From Escarpia spicata (Eukaryota > Annelida > Polychaeta > Sabellida > Siboglinidae): a stretch of 64,000 nt of DNA. The stretch covers positions 27,436,776-27,500,775 of the forward strand of contig OZ023207.1 of the NCBI GenBank assembly GCA_963995525.1, in the 5' to 3' direction. The translations under genes were made by a program, and so were the position numbers. Shown here piece after piece: positions 35,117 to 42,348 of the stretch; position 1 is the first letter of the stretch, and each line of letters starts with the position of its first letter. Under the pieces are notes generated by a model. That model worked only from the letters and a program-made list of their open reading frames with translations. It was not told the origin of the DNA and ran no database searches.

Positions 35117-35230
35117 TCTAGCGATTAATATAATAACAGCGTCCCTAGTTACGTGATAACGCCATCTAGCGATTAACCCAGTTCAACCCTAGCGATCAAC
35201 GTCCTAAGCGATCAACGACTAGCGATCGAA
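35117..35230. promoter_or_regulatory. Array of five AGCGATYRA motifs
   Basis: AGCGATTAA occurs near 35119 and 35167, AGCGATCAAC near 35191 and 35208, and AGCGATCGA near 35221. The spacing is irregular (about 12-48 bp). Repeated short motifs in front of a gene suggest binding sites for one protein, for transcription or for replication. The function is not known. Confidence 0.5.
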
Positions 35231-35269
35231 GCGTGTATAACCGAGATAAAACCACTCATAGACGCCGGC

Positions 35270-35342
35270 GCCGGATTAGCTCTCCTGGGAGCGCGTACGA
35301 CTAGGGATCGAAATATTTCGGGTCCGAATCCGTACGTCGGCA
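35270..35342 (+). tRNA. tRNA-like element, 73 nt, probably degenerate
   Basis: From GCCGGAT to CGTCGGC plus A the length is exactly 73 nt, the size of a tRNA without CCA. The first four acceptor pairs and one G-T wobble form. TA stands at positions 8-9, and the D-arm pairs GCTC with GAGC. The B-box GGTCCGAATCC fits the pol III consensus. The T-run TTTTTT begins three bases after the end and would terminate pol III. Against a working tRNA: the T-stem has only three of five pairs, the anticodon stem pairs poorly, and the base before the anticodon is not T. I cannot assign an amino acid. It could be a viral tRNA-like RNA or a tRNA pseudogene. Confidence 0.4.
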
Positions 35343-35374
35343 CCTTTTTTAGTTTTAGACGCGTCATCTGTGAC

Positions 35375-35382
35375 TATATAAG
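35375..35382 (+). promoter_or_regulatory. TATA box of the NADAR gene
   Basis: CTATATAAGC stands about 35-40 bp upstream of the ATG at 35415, which implies a very short leader. Confidence 0.6.
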
Positions 35383-35414
35383 CGGTATCGGTAGCGGTTT
35401 TATCGGTAGTAGTC

Positions 35415-35870
35415 ATGTTGTCATCATCGGAACGTATAAAGTTTGGCGGTTCGCGCTCCTTCTTGTCGAATATGTACAGGTGCCGATTGACGGCGTACGG
35501 TCGGGTCTTCCGATCCGTCGAGCACGCCTATCAGTATAGGAAAGCGGTATTCAACGAAGACCTCGCATGCGCCGCGTGTATCAAAAGAGTGCGATCGCCC
35601 TACGTAGCGAAACGACTCAGTTACGGTATTCGAAAAAAGAGAACGGGAACCGAATGGAACGTCGTTAGGGTCGCTTGTATGAAGGGGCTGTTGATGAGTA
35701 AGTTCGGCGGGGAGTTGAAGGCCGAACTGTTGGCCACCGGGGACGCCGAATTGGTGGAGTGGGTGCCGAGTAGGGAGGGTTTCTGGGGTACCAGGATTGG
35801 TGACGTTGAGGGCGAGAACAAGCTCGGTAAACTGTTGATGGAGGTGCGCGACTTTTATAAAGACGCGTAA
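35415..35870 (+). CDS. NADAR-domain protein
   Basis: NADAR enzymes (YbiA/RibX type) act on ADP-ribose-like or riboflavin-intermediate N-glycosidic bonds. Some members remove ADP-ribose from guanine in DNA or nucleic acid and so reverse toxin-type ADP-ribosylation. The 151-residue product is complete for the family, which usually has 140-170 residues. It starts MLSSSERIKFGGSRSFLSNM, followed by FRSVEHAYQYRKAV, then WNVVRVACMKGLLMSKF, a TGDAELVEW block, FWGTRIG and GENKLGKLLMEVR, all expected NADAR motifs. The ATG at 35415 follows the TATA box closely. No intron or frameshift is seen. An ATPase gene follows 22 bp later on the same strand. Composition is CpG-rich, unlike the host. It is likely from a virus-like element; a host-domesticated gene is possible. 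Confidence 0.85.
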   Translation: MLSSSERIKFGGSRSFLSNMYRCRLTAYGRVFRSVEHAYQYRKAVFNEDLACAACIKRVRSPYVAKRLSYGIRKKRTGTEWNVVRVACMKGLLMSKFGGELKAELLATGDAELVEWVPSREGFWGTRIGDVEGENKLGKLLMEVRDFYKDA

Positions 35871-35892
35871 AAAACATCAGCCAGTATCAGTC

Positions 35893-36036
35893 GTGAAAAT
35901 GGGCGGACCGTTGTTGAAGCATCCGTTTACGTGTATAGTATCAGGGCCTACGGGATGCGGTAAGACGACGTTCGTCGACCGTCTGATACAATGCGCTATG
36001 ATCGATCCGGCGCCCGATATTATTTGGCAGTACGAA
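35893..36036 (+). pseudogene. N-terminus of a packaging-type P-loop ATPase, cut off
   Basis: The frame starts at the ATG-proximal MKMGGPLLKHPF (35899 is the first ATG) and contains the Walker A loop SGPTGCGKTTFVDRL at about residues 17-31, then DPAPDIIWQYEY. After about 48 codons the sequence runs into a minus-strand LINE, so Walker B and the rest are absent. A HPF-x-CIVSGPTGCGKT beginning is typical of FtsK/HerA-like packaging ATPases of virus-like transposons, which pump DNA into capsids; the label here is an inference from motif and neighbourhood. The open frame continues into the LINE to 36078 by chance. It cannot work as it stands. Confidence 0.55.
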
Positions 36037-37268
36037 TATGTTTCGTTAATATTGAGTTATAATATGTTTTTAGGTTAGTTAGAAAGACTTCGTACATAGG
36101 TAAATTTGGATTAGACATTTTTAATTTCTTATAAAGCGAGTCTCTTTGATTGATTTTAGAAGACCGTGTGTGATCCAGGTTGAATGGTTATGTTTGTATT
36201 TATTACATTTCATGATTTTAACAGGCATATGTTTAATCTTAGCATGCATACTTTCTTCGTGTATTATGTTATAATGTAAATTGGGGTCAGCCGTAGGAGA
36301 TTTGTTTAGTTTGTTACACATTGCATCCGAATTTATCTCAAGTTTAACATTATGCATAGCTGCCTTATTTTGTAGATTTACTCGAACAAATGTTGGAGGA
36401 GGTTTGGATTTTACGGTGATATTCATGATTAGTAAGTAAGGTTGATGATCAGATAGGGTATTAGTGAAGATTCCTGCAGTGCTATATAATACTGATTTAT
36501 TTTATTTACTGAAAAAGTTGTCTATCAGTGTTCCGTTAGTTCTAGTAAACCGAGTTGGAAAGGTAATTTGTGGATAGAGACTGTATGAAATTATAGTATC
36601 AAAAAATTCACTATATATTTTGTTCTCGTTTATTTTAAGTAGATTGATATTGAAATCGCCTGAAATTATTAGATTATTACAACTTTCTAGAGTAGCCATA
36701 CTTGTTGAAAATTCAGCTATGAAATCTATAATATTTTGATTTAATGACCTAAGCGGTCTGTATTGTTTCCAATAGTAAGTGTTTTTGATACGCTGCCTCC
36801 AGTTACTTGAATTACTAACCCCTCCCAATGTTCATACATGTTGATATTCTTAAATACGTTATATTTATATTTCTTATCTACGTAAATTATTAAACCACCT
36901 TTGACACTACAATGTTTCCCCTGAGCAATTAGATCATATCCGTGTAAACTGAGTTGAGATCAATCATCATGATTTGACTTCCATGTTTCAATGCTAAATT
37001 TAAATTGTTTAGTATTTAAAAGCTCTACAAAATGTTCAAGTTAATCAAATTTAGCATTAATGGATTGAATATTTAAGCTTAGGATACTAAAATTATCAGT
37101 ATGTTTATGTGCTAACTTGTGAAACATATCGATGTCATAGTATGAAGAATACTGGATCAACTGAGGTTCCTTTTGTTCAATACTATTTTCGTTTATATCT
37201 AGAAGATTTATTAAAGAACAGTTTCGGATACCTCCCAAGTGGGAGAGAAATGTCTCATCAGAAGTCAT
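36037..37268 (-). pseudogene. Endonuclease part of LINE family A ORF2p
   Basis: APE-type endonucleases nick the target DNA. The N-terminal piece 37268-37041 has FSILSLNIQSINAKFD, the catalytic-Asn start block. A damaged middle follows, then 36828-36502 with YYWKQYRPL, NNLIISGDFNINLL (catalytic GDFN) and LYPQITFPTRFT with NGTLIDNFF. The 36426-36121 frame holds the end of the domain and the linker (MPVKIMKCNKYKHNH). The minus frame continues with KLKMSNPNLPMYEV-like residues until the cut at 36037. Frame changes between the pieces show it is dead. Confidence 0.8.
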
Positions 37269-38015
37269 TGCTTAGGTTCGGACATAAAACAATATATAAC
37301 CAGCCTTTGTACGTATGTTAGGTATTCTACAAAATAATGAACGTGTGTGTATTTATTTCCTGTGCATATGTGACTGTTTAGAAATACTCCGTGTGTGACA
37401 GGCAGATATCAGAGTAGTCGAGACTAAACTTAGAATAAATCAATATAAAAGATAAGAAAAAACATGACAGCTTGGGTGTTGGGTCATGAATATAAGGCGT
37501 AACGCCAGGGAAAGGGGTAAGCTATGTTACTAACAGACTGCATATAGATTAATAGTTGTCAGTCTAAAAATAATAATAAAAGAGATATAATGTTTTGATT
37601 AGTCCAGTATCAAAATATCAAAAGTCATTAAGAATTACTGATGTTATGAGGAGAGAAACGATTAGTTATAATACTAGTTATTTAAATGTCATTAATAAAA
37701 AAAAAAAAAAGGGCATGAATGGCCCATGTATCATCAGATATATCAACAATACCGCAAACTGTTAATTGCAGTTGGTCATACAGCATAAGTAAATTATGTA
37801 ATTATTATTTTTCAGAATATGAATTAGCATGTTGATAATAATTATAACCGACAGAAGAAAAGCAATACATAGAAATAGAAAGACATAAAAAATATAATCA
37901 TATAAAAAGTAGGATCACACAATAACCTTGATCGTATTACAGACTATCAAGTTATCAATACTTTCATTGACAATAACGTACAACTGGAGATCATTTACAG
38001 ATGTACAACTGATGA
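37269..38015. other. Gap between ORF1 and ORF2 relics of LINE family A
   Basis: No coding is readable. It contains an A-run at about 37687-37700 and a small palindrome GGGCATGAATGGCCC-like near 37701. It may be the intergenic region of the LINE plus inserted sequence. Confidence 0.4.
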
Positions 38016-38745
38016 TCACTTACATATGTACAACTGGAAATCATTTACACATGTGATTTCTTTGATTTTATTGCTGAGGTCTTTGACCATAATTTTGGCG
38101 TTGGCAGTCCAGCAGTCGTTGATCTTTTTTTGGTTTTTCAGTTTTCTGCATTCATAAGCCAACATTGACCTACGACTTGTCAAATCTTCGTTAACGAAGA
38201 CCCATGCATTGCTATTTCTTCTGTTGTAGTCTTTCAGGTTAAATTGACTGCGGAAAACGCTATAACGCTTTCGCTCTGTCTTAGAGCGCACAATGATTGG
38301 GCGAGACCCCGTGGCTCGTTTATTGCCAAGGCAATGGCTTCGCTCTATGTCTTCTCTAGTTAATGGCGGCGTAGTTTTCATCTTGTCATTGATAATCTCA
38401 AGCGCTATGGTGTCAGTGTCCTCACCCTCGCTTCTTTCCGCGATGCCGTGGAAAGTTAAGTTTGGGCGACGAGTATATTGTTCAAGTTTGTCAGCTGATT
38501 GCTCAAGCGTGTTGACCTTCGTTTCCAGCTCGGCAATTCGCGAGTCCTTCGCTCGTATTTCTTTTGTCAAATGTTCGATGCGACCGTTTAGAGTATCGAG
38601 TTTTGTCCGCAATGTCACGAGGATACAATGCACTTTTGAGTTTCGCCAATACGGCATCGTCACTCAGTAACTCGATTAGACGTAATGCGAGGGCCTCCGG
38701 ATCGTCCGAACTGTTTCGACGTGTCTTTGGTGGCATGTTCGGCAC
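38016..38745 (-). pseudogene. LINE family A ORF1p (coiled coil plus RRM-like)
   Basis: ORF1p binds element RNA as a trimer. The start MPNMPPKTRRNSSDDPEALA is at 38745. A frameshift near 38600-38640 moves reading to the frame that ends at 38016. A heptad-like coiled coil follows (TLNGRIEHLTKEIRAKDSRI, AELETKVNTLEQSADKLEQY). Next come RRPNLTFHGIAE, DIERSHCLGNKR, RPIIVRSKTERKR and VNEDLTSRRSMLAYECRKLK, the RRM and C-terminal domain pattern of L1-type ORF1p (Transposase_22 family). The domain order is complete apart from the frameshift. Confidence 0.85.
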
Positions 38746-39033
38746 TGTGGTGGATATTGTGTAATCACAGGTGTAGCGATTGTTGTTGGGCCTCGGTAGT
38801 TGTTACGTAACCTTGGTCGGTTGTTATCTCTGGTCAAGAGCGACGTACTCCTAGGGAAGCATTCATGGAGTGGACGATAGCTGACCCGTTTCAGATTGCA
38901 CCATTAAATATCTGGCAAATACGACGAAATGTCATTCTTCTTCTACGCAGTTAAATCACCTAACCTTTCCCATGCCCGGGGTAGTTACCCTACACATATA
39001 TCAGCGCCTAGGACGTGCGTGGTACGGTAACAA

Positions 39034-40276
39034 TCACGTAGAGATAGTGCACAGCTCTGCACGTGCACGTGTTTGCGCAACCTCCTGTGAAGTGAAATAG
39101 AGTAATGTGTACCTTTCAGTGACACTGGTGTCAAGCTCTGCACGTGCAATTGTATGAGCAACCTCCTGTGAAGTGAAATAGAGTAATGTGTACCTTTCAG
39201 TGACACTGATGTCAAGCTCTGCACGTGCACGTGTACGAGCAACCTCCTGTGAAGTGAAATAGAGTAATGTGTACCTTTCAGTGACACTGGTGTCAAGCTC
39301 TGCACGTGCACGTGTAAGAGCAACCTCCAGTGAAGTGAAATAGAGTAATGTGTACCTTTCAGTGACACTGATGTCAAGCTCTGCACGTGCACGTGTATGC
39401 GCAACCTCCTGTGAAGTGATATAGAGTAATGTGTACCTTTCAGTGACACTGATGTCAAGCTCTGCACGTGCACGTGTATGAGCAACCTCCTGTGAAGTGA
39501 TGTAGAGTAATGTGTACCTTTCAGTGACACTGATGTCAAGTTCTGCACGTGCACGTGTATGCGCAACCTCCTGTGAAGTGAAATAGAGTAATGTGTACCT
39601 TTCACTGACACTGATTTCAAGCTCTGCACGTGCACGTGTTTGAGCAACCTGCCCTGATGTGAAATAGAGTAATGTGTACCTTTCAGTGACACTGATGTCA
39701 AGCTCTGCACGTGCACGTGTATGAGCAACCTCCTGTGAAGTGAAATAGAGTAATGTGTACCTTTCAGTGACACTGATGTCAAGCTCTGCACGTGCACGTG
39801 TATGCGCAACCTCCTGTGAAGTGAAATAGAGTAATGTGTACCTTTCAGTGACACTGATGTCAAGCTCTGCACGTGCACGTGTATGAGCAACCTCCTGTGA
39901 AGTGAAATAGAGTGATGTGTACCTTTCAGTGACACTGATGTCAAGCTCTGCACGTGCACGTGTATGCGCAACCTCCTGTGAAGTGAAATAGAGTAATGTG
40001 TACCTTTCAGTGACACTGATGTCAAGCTCTGCACGTGCACGTGTATGCCCAACCTCCTGTGAAGTGAAATAGAGTAATGTGTACCTTTCAGTGACACTGG
40101 TGTCAAGCTCTGCACGTGCACGTGTATGAGCAACCTCCTGTGAAGTGAAATAGAGTAATGTGTACCTTTCAGTGACACTGATGTCAAGCTCGTATGAAGC
40201 ATCCTCCGTGCATTGTGATGGTAGCCATGAATCATCATTGTCGCCCTCCTCACTGTCTTCGTCACATGACAGAGGG
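39034..40276 (-). CDS. Last exon (4): acidic segment plus fourteen 27-residue repeats
   Basis: The exon follows TTTGTTTGTAG, a good 3' splice site. In the frame with one leading base it reads PLSCDEDSEEGDNDDSW and LPSQCTEDASY. Fourteen 81-bp units follow, each coding a 27-residue unit containing ISVTERYTLLYF and TSQEVAHTRARA. It ends in a short tail and TGA (39034-39036). The frame is open for 414 codons. It contains no ATG and I saw no GTG or TTG, so it only makes sense as a spliced exon. The commonest variable base among units (GCT or GCG) is silent for Ala in this frame but changes Leu to Arg in the competing open frame. That supports this frame as the real one. Product unrecognised; each repeat may form a helix-like module. 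Confidence 0.6.
39058..40192 (-). repeat. 81-bp minisatellite, fourteen units
   Basis: The period is exactly 81 bp (for example the ACCTTTCAGTG phrase at 39111 and 39192). Each unit holds GCACGTGCACGTGT, that is one or two CACGTG palindromes. Units are mostly 95% or more alike. One unit (about 39580-39665) is the most diverged. Alternation of TGAGC and TGCGC variants points to growth by two-unit steps. Confidence 0.97.
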
Positions 40277-40558
40277 CTACAAACAAATACTTATTGAATA
40301 ATAATATGTTTAATTGACAAAATATTGCTACATCTGTTTAAACTCCACAAATTAGAATGTAATGGTATGTCATAAAATTAACTTCTTTTTTACTTCTTTT
40401 TTGTTTTAATGTCAACCACATAACTCAAGTAAAACTGAAACAAGACATGCATAATACAATGACTTATGTTACTTGTAGAAATTAGAGTAGAATATCATAC
40501 CGTAACATTTCAGTGAAGCAATACTAACATTTATAAATATGCAACTGTGAAAAATTAC

Positions 40559-40658
40559 CCAACGGAGATATGCATGATGTCTGGTTTCTGTAATGGGCCT
40601 GCCACTGGTGAAGGTAGGGATGATGGCCCTGCCACAGGTTGGAATGATGGTGAATCGG
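40559..40658 (-). CDS. Exon 3 of the repeat-protein gene, Pro/Ser-rich
   Basis: 100 nt between TGTTTGTGTAG and GTAATT. It reads DSPSFQPVAGPSSLPSPVAG and KPDIMHISV. Two leading bases and two trailing bases leave split codons: GG plus the first C of exon 4 gives Gly, and CC completes an Ala codon with the G of exon 2. The 282-nt intron between exons 3 and 4 (40277-40558) has GT-AG ends. It is probably a disordered linker. Confidence 0.55.
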
Positions 40659-40946
40659 CTACACAAACAGGGGTAATATAAATAAAAGGTTGTTCTGTAA
40701 AAAATTATGCAAATTATTATCTTGTTAACATAAAAAACATATCATTTAAAATCCTATGCTATTTCACCAATGTTACCGACTGCTAAAAACAGTCCAGAAA
40801 CATAACAATGTTGATGCCATTGCCAATTTTGTAGGTGATTATTAAAAAAAATACTCTTATAACGGATGATGACATTTCAACCAGGTTTATTAACAATTGC
40901 AGCTGCAGCTAGCTGCCATTTTAATAAAAAAAACTGTGTCTTTAAC

Positions 40947-41008
40947 CCACAGGCACCGACTCAGTCTCAGATGGAATTGAACAAACTGACATAAAATTCC
41001 CAATATGA
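40947..41008 (-). CDS. Exon 2 of the repeat-protein gene, short
   Basis: A 62-nt exon is needed because exon 1 ends with two bases of a codon while exon 3 expects one. The stretch from 41008 to 40947 fits: one leading base, 20 codons (HIGNFMSVCSIPSETESVPV), and one trailing base. The 3' splice site is GCCAAAG, not the best, and the 5' splice site is GTTAAA. A shorter start at 40985 (after TGTCAG) is the alternative but breaks phase with exon 1. This is the weakest exon of the model. Confidence 0.4.
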
Positions 41009-41487
41009 CTTTGGCAGGGCACGGTATTACGCGATGCACGAACGAGGAAAATTATACCCGTACCAGACAATAATTTTGTCGACTAGATGGGCGATGTTTA
41101 AGCTACGTAATTTACTTCATATTCCATTCCCTTCCTATAGTCTACCGGGTTACCATTCTACCCAGCTTACAATTACGCCTTGGCCCTAGCCCCGGGCTAG
41201 CACCAAGACAAGCCATTCAGAATCAAGGACAAGGAGTATGGACAGTGTCAGTGACGATAATGTCCCGAGGCCGAGCCTGTGCCTGTGAGTGTGAACGACA
41301 TGATGCCCGTACGGGAGATTTTCTATATAAATGCAACCAATCTATCGGCATCAAATCTACTTCAAATTAAAAATATAATATGTACGACACCAAGTTCACT
41401 TGGAACTCACTGACAATAAAACACGACGACGATGTAATGCCTGGGACCTCACTGGTGATGCGAACTCAAGTCAAGTGGAAAACTTAC

Positions 41488-41675
41488 ATGTCAAGTAGAA
41501 CTTCCGCCAGTTTATGATAAGATTTCAGATTTAGGTCAGCCTTCAGGCGATCCCATCGTACCTTCTGCTCTCCCAAAATTACCCGTGTAGTAGACCGGAA
41601 TTTGTCACGTTCTTTTTGTTTTTTCTTCGCCACTGAACATAGTACTGCACGACGCAACATTTTCTTACCCGCCAT
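41488..41675 (-). CDS. Exon 1 of the repeat-protein gene
   Basis: ATG at 41675 opens a Lys/Arg-rich start (MAGKKMLRRAVLCSV, AKKKQKERDKFR) and then VILGEQKVRWDRLKADLNL and SYHKLAEVLLD. The exon ends GACAT before GTAAGT, an ideal 5' splice site. The segment RW-x-x-L-x-x-x-L-x-L-x-S-x-x-x-L-A-x-x-LL looks like the short helical start of a group of uncharacterised multi-copy animal proteins; that is my recollection, not a search result. The basic N-terminus may be a nuclear signal. With exons 2-4 the spliced frame totals 1593 nt, 530 residues, with no break. Confidence 0.55.
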
Positions 41676-41699
41676 TACGATCGAATGTCAACAACTATG

Positions 41700-41745
41700 C
41701 AACTTGCATTCACGTGATCACGTACCACGTGAGCACGCATTTCTG
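41700..41745 (-). promoter_or_regulatory. Cluster of CACGTG/ACGTGA motifs upstream of exon 1
   Basis: Just upstream of the ATG at 41675 (minus strand), TTCACGTGATCACGTACCACG carries two CACGTG-type E-boxes and one related ACGT site within 30 bp. Such sites bind bHLH-zip factors of the USF/MYC type. No TATA box is evident. Confidence 0.4.
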
Positions 41746-42049
41746 TCTCATTAGTAGTCGGATTTTAGCTGACACAACGTGATATGCGCACTTATCATTA
41801 ACATTTCATAAAACAAAATGGTTCATTAAAACATCTTTGGGTAGTCAGTACGACATAATATATATAATTGTTACTGTATAACAGGATTTTGCAATAAAAA
41901 CTAAAAAGCCACGAAGTGCGACTGTCCCTTTAAATCTGTGACTTTAACGAGCTGTAGTTTATTATTAGTATTATTACTTACATTTATATAGCGCCATATC
42001 TCCGGGACCAGCCCTTTCGTAGGCGTTTATATACATTATAAAACGTACA

Positions 42050-42348
42050 TGGAATGAAGTATAACGTTGTCGGTAAATATAATATTAAGGCTTACAAGAT
42101 TGTATATAATAATGTAACTAGTTCATAAGTTCATAAGTGGCTCGGTGATGCCGTACATAACCGCGGTACTGTAGTCCAGCCGCGATGTCTCGAATTAATT
42201 TCTCTAGTTAAATTTTGTATTTATATGTTTTACTTGTATTATTATTATTATATTTATTTCTTATAATTTCTAACGACTATTGTCAACACTACTGAACAGA
42301 GTTCTACTTTGGATTTTAGTGTATAAATAAAGTTATTATTATTATTAT
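42050..42348 (+). mobile_element. Short LINE or SINE 3' end nested in the L2-like element
   Basis: Sequence between the L2-like coding end (42345) and its 3' UTR ends on the plus strand with ATAAATAAAG followed by a TTA run (42326-42348), a typical poly-TTA tail. The left border is approximate. Confidence 0.45.

Larger units (their letters stand above)
34930..36036 (+). mobile_element. Fragment of a DNA virus-like or Polinton-like element
   Basis: About 1.1 kb of CpG-rich sequence stands out from AT-rich flanks. In order it has a 25-bp direct repeat pair, an array of AGCGAT motifs, a tRNA-like element with T-run, a TATA box, an intact NADAR gene, a 22-bp gap, and the N-terminus of a P-loop ATPase. 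Two tightly packed same-strand intronless genes are unlike the host genes here. The HPFTCIVSGPTGCGKT start recalls packaging-type ATPases of Polinton/adintovirus-like elements. That link is an inference from the motif. The right end is cut off by a LINE at about 36036; the left end is not defined. No terminal inverted repeat was found. Confidence 0.5.
36037..38765 (-). mobile_element. LINE family A, minus-strand copy, 5' half
   Basis: In the minus direction: start near 38765, ORF1p, a non-coding gap (about 38015-37270), endonuclease, linker, and a sudden end at 36037 against the virus-like block. Losing the 3' half is unusual for a LINE insertion, which normally loses the 5' end. The copy was therefore cut by a later rearrangement or by insertion of the adjoining block. 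Confidence 0.8.

Noticed and set aside
36037..36078. Last 14 codons of the ATPase frame as ATPase sequence
   Set aside because: They belong to the adjoining minus-strand LINE; the frame is open there only by chance.
39058..40192. CRISPR array
   Set aside because: Units are whole 81-bp tandem repeats without unique spacers, and the DNA is animal.
38985..40286. 433-codon minus-strand ORF over the 81-bp repeats as the coding frame
   Set aside because: It is open only because 81 is a multiple of three. Its flanks are not protein-like, its best variable site is non-synonymous, and a competing frame joins properly to upstream exons.
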